A stretch of DNA of 42,323 nucleotides. Origin: Branchiostoma floridae. Taxonomy: Eukaryota > Chordata > Leptocardii > Amphioxiformes > Branchiostomatidae. The notes beneath the pieces were generated by a model. The model had not been told where the DNA came from and did no database searches. It saw only the letters and a list, made by a program, of their open reading frames with translations. The DNA is taken from contig NC_049980.1 of NCBI RefSeq assembly GCF_000003815.2, positions 1,022,930 to 1,065,252 on the forward strand, given 5' to 3'. Made by a program: the position numbers and the translations under genes. This document shows positions 22,801 through 30,489 of this stretch, in pieces. How positions within the stretch are numbered: position 1 is the stretch's first letter; the number at the start of each line of letters is the position of its first letter.

Positions 22801-25800
22801 ACGCATGTGTGAGTGACGGGAATTCTGGGTAATATGTCAAAGGTGAAGGCCCCTGACTGTAAACATTCCGCCATTTTGTAGGCGCCATTACCGTCTGGAT
22901 ATTGACATTACGCAAATTGAAACAATGGTCGAGACGGGACTGTTTACGTCTCCGGGGCCTTCATCTTTGACATCTTACTCACAATCCCTTTTTGCCGCAC
23001 ACTTGACTGTGATTATGCAAACATTAGTAGTAGTAGTAGTCCATTGTGTACTGCTGCTGCAGTGGTCTTTGGCACACTGCAGCTGCAATCAGTCTTTCTT
23101 CAACTATCTTCACTTTGTCTTACAAACAATGCAGACCCCAAACTTTCCTACTCATAAAACCCTTCAATATACAATTTTGACTTAATTTTTGCTACTGTAT
23201 CTTTGAGTGTCTTTGTCTGTTTTATCTTTTATTGTCTAGAGATCATTTTAATGTTATCTGTTGCTCGAGTAAATCACATTTTGCTAAATATTACTCAAGC
23301 AAACGGCCAGACCTTTCAGATATAGCATCCACTGATCTTTCGTCAGTGACGCTGAGGAGGTCTTGTTGAACAGCACATTTTATATTGATATGTTACTCAA
23401 ACACCCGAGTGGGGTCCGTTTGGACCCCAGGTGTACATTTTGAAGTGCCATTTGAACATTGTAGATCTGAAGAAAAAATCCTTCCGTGACTTTGTCAGTC
23501 AATATGTCTTATGCCTTCTCCTAAGTTTTCGCAACGATTGGTACAATAATGTGGAAATTATAAAGAAAGTTTGTGTTCAGTCCCTCTGGGGTCCAAACGG
23601 ACTCCAGCAAAAATGTGCAGTTTTTAAAACAAACTTTGGAGGCTAACTCCTTAACCACTTACAGTATGACTATTAAACTTTCAGACAATAATAAGAATGT
23701 AAACCTAAATTATCACAAAAATTTCTGTGTCATCAACATGTAATTTGACGACATAATGACGTCATTTGCCTAATCAGGGCGGCGATCTTGGATTTTGACC
23801 AATGACGTCATGAAATTAGCATAATTTATACATTTTAAGTCATGAAAATTGCATTGAATTTCATAGAATTTAATTGTTGTCAGAAAACATGTGTAGTTTA
23901 CCAAGAAAACCTTGTTTAAATTGAAATTGTCAAATTTTGGCAAAAATATGCCTGTTAGAATATGGTTGCCATGGCAACCCCCAAAAATGATAAACTTACT
24001 TTATTGACCAAAAACTTTTGCTAACAATATTTTGTGATGAATTACCAAGTTTCGTAGCTTTAGCTCTAGCCGTTCATGAGTTATGCGACATAAATGTTGC
24101 TGAGGGCCTCAAAATTCCCCTATCTGGTCGGAATAGGTTTAGTGCAAAACGTGGTCCTTCTGAACTTTTGCATAAATTATGATAATGAGTTGGAATTAGC
24201 AACACCTTAACATCTCAAAATCTTCCTCTTACATTGACGAAGCAATGTATATACAATGATCGCCGATATGAAATGGTACTGAGATTTTATGAACAAAACA
24301 TTTTGGGGTCCGTTTGGACCCCACTCGGTCATTTTAGTCGCAAAAAAAGGTCGGGTGCTTGAGGGTTGTTAAGGAATGAAGACCAAGTTATAAAAGGTAT
24401 AAAACCTGCTGTTCAAGAAGAAAAATGACATATCTTATCACTTTGATGCCTAACCTTCATCGAGGTATGAATTACATGCTTCCGTGTTTCTTCTTGTTGA
24501 TATAACAAGGTAAGCAGCTCGGAGGAGGGATTGAAGCGCGCGCGCCTTGGCGTGGCGGCTTACATCTGCATGTCCTCGATCGCCCGTTACCATAGCAACC
24601 AGAAGCCGTGCGATCTGATGTCCATCCACGACGCGCAAGGCATCGTGGGAAGGCGCTCCATGGGTATCGGCCTGCCGATTGGTTCTCCGCTGAGGACTGA
24701 GGTGAGCCTCGCCATTCTGCAGCTGAGGGAGGATGGCACCATCCACAGGTTTGTTACTTCCATGAAATGTCATGGAATGGAGGTTTATTTGGAATATTTT
24801 CTGTTATGTGTCTCTGTCTGTGCAGAAGATTACTCAAGAATGGCTAGATAGATTGGTTTCATACTTGTTGTGTTGGTGGGGTGTGATGAAAGCTCGAATC
24901 GATGAGATTTTGGGCGCCGTATCTGTCATTATAATTGATGTAATAATATCAGAAATCACCCCTATATCTGCGAAATATTGGAACTGACATGTCCCGGGGC
25001 AAGGTGACGTATGTAGGTCAGGTAATTAATCACACGTGGGCCATGTAGCCAGCAGCTAACAGTTGTGGCCAGGTAGCTGCTGTGATTAATGACAGTCTGG
25101 GCATAAGTGAAGCAGGGCTCTGAATCCAAACAAGCCCTTCAACTGTGGTTTGACAAATAACCAGCCAGCAGTAAGTTCAAACTAAAACTTCACTGTACCT
25201 ACATTTTGTAAATCTATGTCTGTATGTGCCTTCAGGTCAATAAGTAAAGCTGCCCTTAACCATATTAACATCATAGATATGTGGCAGTATGAAAAACTAA
25301 GATGCATTGTAATTATCACACTTTGCATTAATTATGCGAATTAGGCCTTTATTTGCATGAATGATATCTGTACATGTTCCACCTTCCAAATATAACATAT
25401 CTTACATTTATATAGGTCCTATTGTGGAACACATTGTAATAGTAGGAGATCGTCATTATAAATGCTAATCAACTATTAATTTCTATAAATTGCATACTTC
25501 TGCAGGTAGACGTAAAGATCTCGGACTTAAGTTTGCCAAATCCCTTCTTCTTTCTAACTTTCCCAACTTCCTCCCACCACACCGCTCTGAGGCACATAGT
25601 ATAACCTCATAATGCTGACAACCTTAGACAGTTTAAATGCCAAACATCACGCTTCAGGAACACCACGCTACCATATGCCGTAGACCTCTTAAGCGCACAT
25701 TACACAATTAAGTGTCACATTTTAATAATTACTTATCAGATGGATATTCTCTGTGTCAATAAATGAATACACCACTTCTTTCCCATAACATTTATAACCA

Positions 25801-28087
25801 TTACTCTCAAATACAACCGACCATAAACATACATACCATCCACAAAAAAGCAATAAATATTTCATGGAGGTATGAGGTCCCCGAACTCTAGTTTATTTAT
25901 TTGTTTGTTTGTTTGTTTGTTTGTATTGTATACCCTGTAACTTGCATCGTGTAGTAACACACCCGCGGCACTCTATTTTGATTTGTAGTTTGTATAGAAA
26001 TATTACAATGTAAATGCAGAAATGTTCGCGGTGGATTTATGTTCGCGGTTTTCGCGTCTTCCATTTCACCGTGAATTCAAAACCACCGCGAACATTTTCC
26101 TGGGCATTAAGATACTACCGTGCATGGTGCTACCGCGAAATTAAAACCACCGCGAAAAGTCCTTTTTCCCGCTACCACGAAATTAAATCCCCGCGAACTT
26201 AAATGCATTTACAGTATTTTTTTTTTCGTTTCACGAAAAACAATTTATGCCTCAATTGTATGGCGCTGTTCTGTTGAACATAAAAACAGACTATCAGCCG
26301 ACACAATCGGATCTTCTTTGGTGGAAATACCAGCAATTCTTAACGAATGATGTTAACCTGCTTTAAAACATTCGCAAATGAAACAAAATATAAGAAAAAC
26401 TGCCTTTCGTCTTTGCATTCAGAAAAGTTCTGACAGCCACATGGTTTATCGCTGATGTCATTCGACACCTCATTCTGATTGGTCAATGTCATTCGACACC
26501 CCATTCTGATTGGTCAATGTCATTCATTACTTAATTTTGATTGGCCAATGTCATTAGACACCCCATTCTGATTGGTCAATGTCATTACTAATAGACACCC
26601 GGTTGAGATCCATTGTCCAGCCCAAGCGTCACTCCTATGATGATGCGGTCATAACCAGGATGAATGGGGCTTTTTGATTGGTCAACGTTGTCTGGATATA
26701 TGACAATGTGAAATAAAGGATAACATTATGATTTGATCCAGTCACACCGGGATGGACCCATGCTCTTTTCAATGTAATGGGTTCTTTAAAGTACTCTAAG
26801 ATAACACGTAAGAATATACATGTACCAATAAAGATTAACGTTGATTTAGAGCGGGTCAGTAACAATTAACGGTGAATTTAAATGGCTCGTAACGCTTAAC
26901 GGAAAAAGACGCAGAAACACAGACCTTTATTTACTGCCCTAATCGATAGAGCAAAGTGCATATTTCGCAAGGGCACAACATTGAGGCTTGTAAGGAATCG
27001 AGCAAGATTTGGAGTCAACAACCCCAAGGAGATGAAGATATAGGATAGTTTAACCTGATCTATTACCTTCTTGACTCCTTTAACACAAAGTCACCGTGCC
27101 ACCAAGATTTCAAGATTTATTATACACCACAGGTTGTACCAGAAATGGACAGCACGTCAGGGACAGTGCGCCAACGCTGAGTTCTCCGGCCCTAGCGCTA
27201 AACAACAACAGCCGGCTCTGCACTATCACCAGCTGGGCGTCAGGGACATGTTGCCCATCTTCGTCGAGCTCGTGGTAGCCGCCATATTGTCGCTGTGCAT
27301 CATGGGAGCTGAAGTGGTCTGGGATAAGCGTAGATCCAAGGTGAGTGTTTAAGGTGACGTCATAGGATACAGACGTAGCTATTTGCATTGGTCTGAATGG
27401 TCTCAGGCGTTATCGAACTTCTAGAGATATTCTGAATCGCAGAAATTGCCACTTAAGGATTGTCTGGCTCAAGAAAAAGGAAGCTAGAGGGATAGGTTTT
27501 TAAAATGTCGGTAAAGTTGTATAAACGCTATGTACACATGAGATACGATTCACGATACATAAAGTAAGTTTGATTCAAGACAAAGATTGATTGATTGATT
27601 GGTTGATTGGTTGATTGATTCGTGAATAGTTACATCAGGTAGGTACGTCACTGAGTAAAAAGACTCTTCTTACACAACCACTACTTTATTTCCATCGAAT
27701 TTTTGGTGACCGTCTGTCACCTTCCTCAGGGCCATTCTGACAGATTCACGTAGTACTGCAGCAACAGGTGTCGCTGTTTACAGATGAGGTCACAAACGCA
27801 TCGTAAACATCACAAACAATCACTGTTTATATATACATGTAAATACTTTGCGTTCGTGACCGCATCTGTAGGCAGCGACACCTAGCGCTGCAGTACAACG
27901 TGAACAAGTCAGAATTGCCATGATGAAGGTGACAGACGGTCACTGAAACGTCGGTGGAAATGTAGTAGTGTCTGTGTAAAAAGAGTCTTTTCATTCAGTG
28001 ATTGATTGATTTACCTCTAAACAGGCGACCCGGAAAGCTTCAACCCCAGACAAGACGACAGGAGCCTGCGAGGACACCAACATCTGA
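13736..28087 (+). CDS. Small ionotropic glutamate receptor-like channel lacking the amino-terminal domain, 9 exons
   Basis: Exons: 13736-13805, 18746-18786, 19044-19148, 20090-20164, 21261-21374, 22253-22753, 24510-24748, 27133-27340, 28025-28087. All junctions are in phase and give 471 residues, about half the usual iGluR length. Order: signal peptide (1-17), S1 half-domain (about 28-150), M1 (about 152-172), pore loop (199-215, SAMSWQGVDYSPRSFSGR), M3 (222-248), S2 (about 256-410), M4 (about 420-445), cytoplasmic tail to 471. Family landmarks: YEGFDQDVLNEI, WNGMVGELIERKIDMAMG, RERVIDLSKP, FVIIRVSPYES, and a conserved S2 cysteine pair (C336, C394). The LIVBP-like amino-terminal domain is absent. 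R111 matches the ligand-carboxylate Arg (GluA2 R485), but the equivalents of P478, T480, S654, T655 and E705 are G104, Y106, G280, S281 and M323. The Q/R-site position is W208 and SYTANLAAF becomes LCTGSIAGF. Likely a plasma-membrane receptor subunit; ligand and gating are unknown. Confidence 0.9.
13840..14045. mobile_element. MITE, family with TTAGTTCACC(A/T)TTATCC ends, copy 1
   Basis: The left end has CTAGTTCACCATTATCC and GGTAACCTAAATCCGTTGTT. The right end has the inverted forms AACAACGGATATAGGTTACC and GGATAAAGGTGAA. Related copies lie at about 32225-32382 (right part) and 34298-34405 (left part), and probably a fragment at 18825-18890. Confidence 0.75.
14215..14395 (-). mobile_element. 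tRNA-derived SINE, copy 2
   Basis: The minus strand begins with GTGTGGCGTAACTGGTAGAG (box A-like) and GGCTCGAACCT (diverged box B). It shares the body AAAGGCACTTTACACGACTT and GGTACC with copy 1. Lies in intron 1 of the receptor gene. Confidence 0.7.
14865..15066. mobile_element. GC-ended foldback MITE, copy A
   Basis: The left end is CTAAGGTCACATTTCCAAAC followed by CGGAGCCTGGGCGGGC; the right end is GCTGCCCGGCCGGGCCCCGG in inverse. The AT-rich interior ends in motifs shared with copies at 15172-15362 and 16271-16486. Confidence 0.65.
15172..15362. mobile_element. GC-ended foldback MITE, copy B
   Basis: Begins with CTACGGTCACATATGC and GGGACCCGGTCGAGTAGCTT, then GGAACAAAAACTATCATATA. Ends with CGAGGCCCGGATTCGAAATG. 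Same plan as copies A and C. Just before it, CAATCGTAGGGCCGG is present twice in tandem (15119-15150). Confidence 0.6.
15709..16196. mobile_element. MITE with AGTCAAACCTGT inverted ends (488 bp)
   Basis: AGTCAAACCTGT at 15709-15720 is matched exactly in inverse by ACAGGTTTGACT at 16185-16196. The interior repeats GTGGCCACTAT/TGGCCGC motifs in both orientations. A truncated copy in inverted orientation lies at about 20850-21130. No coding sequence. Confidence 0.85.
16271..16486. mobile_element. GC-ended foldback MITE, copy C
   Basis: The left end is CTAACGTCACATTTCCACAA then GGGGCCCGGCCGGGCAGCTT. The right end, CCCGACCGGGCCCCGGGCTG then GAAATATGACGTAGGCCTAAG, is the inverse. Best preserved of the three local copies. 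Confidence 0.7.
16545..17131. mobile_element. Foldback element (587 bp)
   Basis: TAAGGCCCCTTCACACG at the left is matched in inverse by GTGTGAAGGCCTTA at the right. Inner segments such as ATTCTCACTGCATTCC (left) and AATGCAGTGAGAATTT (right) are also inverted, so nearly the whole element can fold back. Short open frames inside are symmetrical by-products. Confidence 0.8.
17348..17421. mobile_element. Fragment of CGCGGT-family MITE
   Basis: ATGCAGAAACTTTCGCGGTG with the inverse ACCACCGCGAACATTGTAAC, a short fragment related to the elements at 6015, 26006 and 40673. Confidence 0.65.
17737..18613. mobile_element. piggyBac-like MITE with TTAA flanks and G/C-run ends (877 bp)
   Basis: The left end TTAACCCTATCTAGACC and the inverse of the right end, TTAACCCTATCCAGACC, differ at one base. 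TTAA flanks plus CCCT ends are the form of piggyBac-type elements (inference). Just inside are 11 G (17754-17764) and 17 C (18553-18569). The interior has no transposase frame and shares sequence, inverted, with the element at about 23390-24380. Confidence 0.8.
18746..18786 (+). CDS. iGluR-like exon 2 (start of S1)
   Basis: A 41-base exon after TTCTTTATCCAG. It encodes DSVGSQTFIVGAIE, the first strand of the ligand-binding domain (compare TLIVTTILE in family members). The donor is ATCGAG|GTGAAG. That S1 follows directly on the signal peptide is the basis for calling the amino-terminal domain absent. Confidence 0.8.
19044..19148 (+). CDS. iGluR-like exon 3 (S1)
   Basis: Encodes HPVYLKKKEDGSYEGFDQDV then LNEISKLIGVDFRIK, the YEGYC.DL..EI...LGF..K block of iGluR S1. 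The acceptor is TCTTTAG and the donor ATAAAG|GTATAG. Phase 0 at both ends. Confidence 0.9.
19638..19970. mobile_element. Nested foldback element, copy 1
   Basis: Outer inverted ends are TTGAAGAGCAGG (19638) and, near 19955-19965, the inverse of TTGAAGAGCAAG. Inner inverted ends are CTTTCACAGAGG (19716-19727) and CCTCTGTGAAAG (19921-19932). Within are AATTCTGGGTAATATGTCAA and its diverged inverse TTTGACATATTACCTAGAAT. Related to 22815-22995. Confidence 0.7.
20090..20164 (+). CDS. iGluR-like exon 4 (S1)
   Basis: Encodes PPDDGRYGMEVDGRWNGMVG then ELIER, matching the D.KYG....WNGMVGEL block that precedes the glutamate-contact strand. Phase 0 at both ends. The acceptor CACCAAG is weak in pyrimidines next to the AG but has TTTATATTTCTGC upstream. 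Confidence 0.88.
20850..21130. mobile_element. Truncated, inverted copy of the AGTCAAACCTGT MITE
   Basis: Starts with ACAGTCAAACTTGTATTAGC and includes GGCCACGGCCACATGATTTC, the inverse of sequence in 15945-16196. Its far end is lost, and it stops about 130 bases before receptor exon 5. Confidence 0.75.
21261..21374 (+). CDS. iGluR-like exon 5 (S1 ligand-contact segment)
   Basis: Encodes KIDMAMGLYITTERERVIDL, SKP and on to KKLPM, corresponding to ADIA.APLTIT..RE..IDFSKP. The Arg of RERVIDLSKP is kept. The Pro and first Thr of the PLTIT motif are replaced by Gly and Tyr. Phase 0 at both ends. Confidence 0.92.
21500..21620. repeat. Fragment of the CCATGAAATGTCATGG dispersed family
   Basis: AAACGATTAGATTTTTGGGC and CCTCCAGCGGTCTTTAAGCG resemble the middle of the copy at 33285-33630 (TGATTAGATTTTGGACCCTC). 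Degraded, no ends seen. Confidence 0.5.
22098..22190. repeat. Short tandem array containing CCAAT motifs
   Basis: About three units of roughly 30 bp built on CTCATTGGTT and AACTTTTAATTGTTCTTTT. Each unit carries ATTGG, the inverse of CCAAT. Lies about 60 bp before receptor exon 6. Confidence 0.7.
22253..22753 (+). CDS. iGluR-like exon 6 (M1, pore loop, M3, start of S2)
   Basis: The largest exon, 167 codons. It contains M1 (WVVICVSFFLVAIVLFVII), the RVSPYES motif, the pore loop (HSLWICFSAMSWQGVDYSPR), an unusually Phe-rich M3 and the start of S2 (VESWDDL...GGGSERFF). The segment is more GC-rich than its surroundings, and a long minus-strand open frame across it is only a shadow. Phase 0 at both ends; acceptor TTTTTTCCAG, donor ATCAAG|GTGTGT. 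Confidence 0.93.
22815..22995. mobile_element. Nested foldback element, copy 2 (inner part)
   Basis: GGAATTCTGGGTAATATGTC at the left, and near the right end GGGGCCTTCATCTTTGACAT and CTTACTCACAATCCC in inverse. It shares ACAATGGTCGA...GACTGTTTAC with the element at 19638-19970. Confidence 0.65.
23365..24418. mobile_element. Large foldback element with double inverted ends
   Basis: Outer ends TTGAACAGCA (23368) and TGCTGTTCAA (24408). Inner ends ACCCGAGTGGGGTCCGTTTG (23403) and TTTGGACCCCACTCGGT (24313), with CGGGTGCTTGAGGGTTGTTA further right. A palindromic GGGGTCCGTTTGGACCCC occurs at both ends. The interior contains CGAAACTTGGTAA in inverse, shared with the element at 17737-18613. No coding frame. 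Confidence 0.75.
24510..24748 (+). CDS. iGluR-like exon 7 (S2)
   Basis: Encodes VSSSEEGLKRARLGVAAYIC, then NQKPCDLMSI and RRSMGIGLPIGSPLRTEVSL, then LAILQLREDGTIHR, aligning with YG.A.P.GS..R....AIL.L.E.G. Met323 stands where classical iGluRs carry the acidic residue that binds the ligand amino group. The donor CACAG|GTTTGT is weak, and a dispersed repeat begins four bases into the intron. Confidence 0.92.
24998..25105. repeat. Small imperfect hairpin
   Basis: GGTAATTAATCACA and GCCAGCAGCTA on the left pair with TAGCTGCTGTGATTAATGAC on the right. About 90 bp, no coding content. Confidence 0.5.
25505..25745 (+). pseudogene. LINE reverse transcriptase C-terminal remnant with frameshift
   Basis: Frame 1 (from 25505) gives GRRKDLGLKFAKSLLLSNFP then NFLPPHRSEAHS, fitting the L.LKFAK pattern near the end of many LINE ORF2 proteins. 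The reading then shifts at about 25607 to ADNLRQFKCQTSRFRNTTLP then YAVDLLS (compare R..R..NS.IPY...LLN). A frameshift and in-frame stops mark it as dead. Confidence 0.7.
25890..25926. repeat. TTTG tandem repeat
   Basis: (TTTA)n passing into (TTTG)n, a short microsatellite after the repeat end at 25892. Confidence 0.85.
26006..26214. mobile_element. MITE, CGCGGT family, copy
   Basis: The left end ATGTAAATGCAGAAATGTTC then GCGGTGG and the right end CCCGCGAACTTAAATGCATT then TACAG, flanked by TA (26004-26005 and 26215-26216). Very similar to the element at 40673-40932. Confidence 0.8.
26457..26595. repeat. Tandem array of a 31-bp unit containing CCAAT boxes
   Basis: Four units plus a partial one of TGTCATTCGACACC then CCATTCTGATTGGTCAA. 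Each contains ATTGG (inverse CCAAT). The third unit is more diverged (TTTTGATTGGCCAATG). A lone TGATTGGTCAACG follows at 26674. Confidence 0.85.
27133..27340 (+). CDS. iGluR-like exon 8 (end of S2, M4)
   Basis: Encodes LYQKWTARQGQCANAEFSG (the K.KWW...C block with the second S2 cysteine), a Gln-rich linker, and M4 (DMLPIFVELVVAAILSLCIM and GAEVVW) followed by DKRRSK, a basic stop-transfer segment. It enters in phase 2 and leaves in phase 0 at TCCAAG|GTGAGT. Confidence 0.9.
27648..28001. mobile_element. Foldback element ending just before receptor exon 9
   Basis: The left arm CACTGAGTAAAAAGACTCTT then GGTGACCGTCTGTCACCTTC. The right arm GAAGGTGACAGACGGTCACT then AAAAAGAGTCTTTTCATTCAGTG. A partial copy of one arm lies at 29570-29660. 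Its right border is 24 bp from the exon 9 start. Confidence 0.8.
28025..28087 (+). CDS. iGluR-like exon 9 (C-terminal tail and stop)
   Basis: After CTCTAAACAG it encodes ATRKASTPDKTTGACEDTNI and TGA. The terminal T-N-I fits a class I PDZ ligand (S/T-x-hydrophobic). The acceptor lies about 23 bases after the right end of a foldback element. The tail itself has no recognised homology, so its assignment rests on phase and position. Confidence 0.75.
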   Translation, partial: ATRKASTPDKTTGACEDTNI

Positions 28088-28237
28088 AGGACGGCAGTCA
28101 ACATTTACATGGCCGGTCACTTGTTTCAACCCGCGTGTTTGAAGAGAGGTCGTTTAAGAACTCTCTAGTTAAAACTATGGAAAGCAGAGAATGGGCTCTG
28201 AAGACTTTGTAAGGCCACAGCATATAAATTTGTTGGA

Positions 28238-28490
28238 TGACATCCTTTACAAACTCCAAATTTAATGAGAGAGGGCGAAAAAACAAGATGGGATATAAAA
28301 CAAGATTAGAAGCGACTAAACGTGATATCACAGCCAACAAGTCTTTTATTTCTGTATTCATGAGGTGCACAAAGTGACACCAGTGTGGTAGTCTGGTATC
28401 AGTTACTAAGTTGGCAACTTGAGTCGTGGCTGCCACCTTGGTGCCACTTGTATTATTGCACTAGTTTTACTTCTACAACTAAGGTCATAT
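28238..28490. repeat. Dispersed direct repeat, copy 1
   Basis: Shares ATCACAGCCAACAAGTCTTT then TATTTCT, AGGTGCACAA and TTGGTGCCA with 41364-41660 in the same orientation, with moderate divergence. No coding pattern. Lies immediately after the receptor stop codon and probably forms part of its 3' region. Confidence 0.65.
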
Positions 28491-30054
28491 TCCTCACTCG
28501 TGTCACTTGACTACAAGTACGTCAATCAGATTACCACGATATATTTCCCGTTTTAGTTCATTCTAGTCTTCTCTACAGGGAAATTCTTCCTTTTTTTCCA
28601 AAAATAGGCGAAAATTGATAAGAACGTTTACATTATCCATAAGATTTACTTACTGTGGCCTAAGCTATGACGTAAAAAGCATGTAAAGCGGCTTGGAAAT
28701 TTGACATGAAATGACAATATTGTGTCGTTTTAACATTTGTATTGTAGAGATGTTTGTAAGAAAGCGCTTCTAAGCAGTTTGCAATTATGCCTTCCATTGT
28801 TGAAATGATTTCTGGGAAAGCAGCCTCCTGTGTCACCAGATCTGAAGGTCCAGGTTGTCTGTTACTCAACAGCGCCACCTATACTTTTCTTACAAAACCG
28901 CAAATGAAAATCAAGTCGACATAAAAACGCTTTCCAAACACACAAAGTTGTTACATATTGGTTATGATACTGTGAATAGGCTAGTTCACGAGCCCTGACA
29001 ATACATTAGGTCATAAAGTCTGTCCATGGCCTTTCAACTTTGACCTGACACCCACAATGCACCTTAGTGCGCGCACGCACTTCAAATCGCGTACTAGCTT
29101 ACTGTTGTTTTTCATGATATCAGCTTATATTTAAGACATGTCGACGGAGGCCAGAGAACCTGTGAAATCGACACTATTCAACTAAGAAACTAATCTGTTT
29201 GTTATCTATAACTTTGCTCAAGCATATTTATCGTATACTCGAGCTCATCAGCTACTTGCATGGTACAGGCAACATGTCCATATGTTAAAACATACTACTG
29301 ACACGAAACTTTGTTAGATCACGATTATATTTGACTATCAAGGCAGTATCCGTACTCCTTGAAAGGGAAGGACTAAATGTTGGAGATTCGCAGTGGAGAT
29401 CTAGAGTTATGGTACAATATGATATCTATACAGTTGGCACTTTCATAATAATAATAAACATATTTACATCTGGGTTATTGCAATCATTGGGGCATAGCAA
29501 TAGCTAAATGGGTAGAGCTCTCACTTTGGATACGAAAGTTCACAACAAGGAACGTGTACAGTCAACAGGCGACGTTGCTGTGACCGTCTGCCATTTCCCC
29601 AGGGCAGTTCTGGCTGGTGCTATTCCACACTGCAGCTATAGGTGTCGCTGTTTAACAATGTGTTTCCAAATGTAAAGACCTGTCGTCCATGCGGTCCCAA
29701 ACGTAACATATTTTCATGAATACAAGAATGATAGTCGTCATATATACAGAAATATACTAGTATATTGTCCATCAATGGATAGAATGATTACATTGTATAT
29801 GGTCGGCCGAAAAGAATTTACCAACCGATTCATACCGCAGGGGGCACAAACATGCATCCCTTTTTTTTCGAGACCAAAAGCTATTTACTTTTAAGAAGTT
29901 TGAAAATCATGACCATAGCATTGCCAGATTCGTGAGATACGAATAACGGTAGTTTTATTGCATTACAATGTCAAGCCGCTAGGAGGTCCGTAATCGAACT
30001 TATCCTTGGGTTCTGTGTGCAATACATATTCATACGGAATACCATACGAATCAA
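28491..30054. other. Gene-free stretch
   Basis: AT-rich intergenic DNA downstream of the receptor gene. I see one AATAAA at 29453-29458 (possible distal poly(A) signal), a partial copy of the 27648 foldback at 29570-29660, and two CTCF-like matches (28870-28883 minus, 29835-29847 plus). No credible coding exon. Confidence 0.6.
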
Positions 30055-30130
30055 TCAACACACACACATAGACAGACACACACACACACACACACACAAT
30101 CACACACACAACACATTAACACACAAACGG
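30055..30130. repeat. CA microsatellite
   Basis: Interrupted (CA)n of about 75 bases. A GT-rich stretch at 30335-30385 is weakly complementary. Confidence 0.9.
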
Positions 30131-30489
30131 CACCCAGAACATATGCTTCTCGAAAATTGTACGTACTGCATCTACGCTTGCCACTCCGTATATATGTGCT
30201 TATTGAAAAATGTGTCTTATCTGTGTACTATATGTAGCCTGTGGTTCAACAAATGGAGATTGGAGGTGCCTTATAGACCACATTGTAGGGGGAAAGATTT
30301 TTCGTTTGTTCCCTTTGCTAGAAGGTTATGTTTTCGGTAGCGTTTGTGTGTGCGTTAGGTATGTGTGTGTTTGTAAAGTATTTGTGTGTTTGTATGACGT
30401 TGTATAATAGACAGCATAGATCTAGTTTACGGTAAAAGCAAATGTAGTCTCATACTAGCCTTTTTTAGTTCGAAGGGGCAGTGGATTGT

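Larger units (their letters stand above)
24753..25895. repeat. CCATGAAATGTCATGG dispersed repeat, probably split by later insertions
   Basis: Starts TTACTTCCATGAAATGTCAT and continues with AGATTACTCAAGAATGGCTA and TTGGTTTCATACTTG, as in the intact copy at 33285-33630. The expected right end (TTTCATGGAGGTATGAGGTC then GAACTCTAGTT) appears only at 25860-25892. Hence about 900 bp, including a LINE tail, probably inserted between. Confidence 0.6.

Noticed and set aside
22325-22915. 196-codon minus-strand open frame
   Set aside because: Antisense to the receptor channel exon; its openness follows from the GC-rich coding strand. No recognisable protein.
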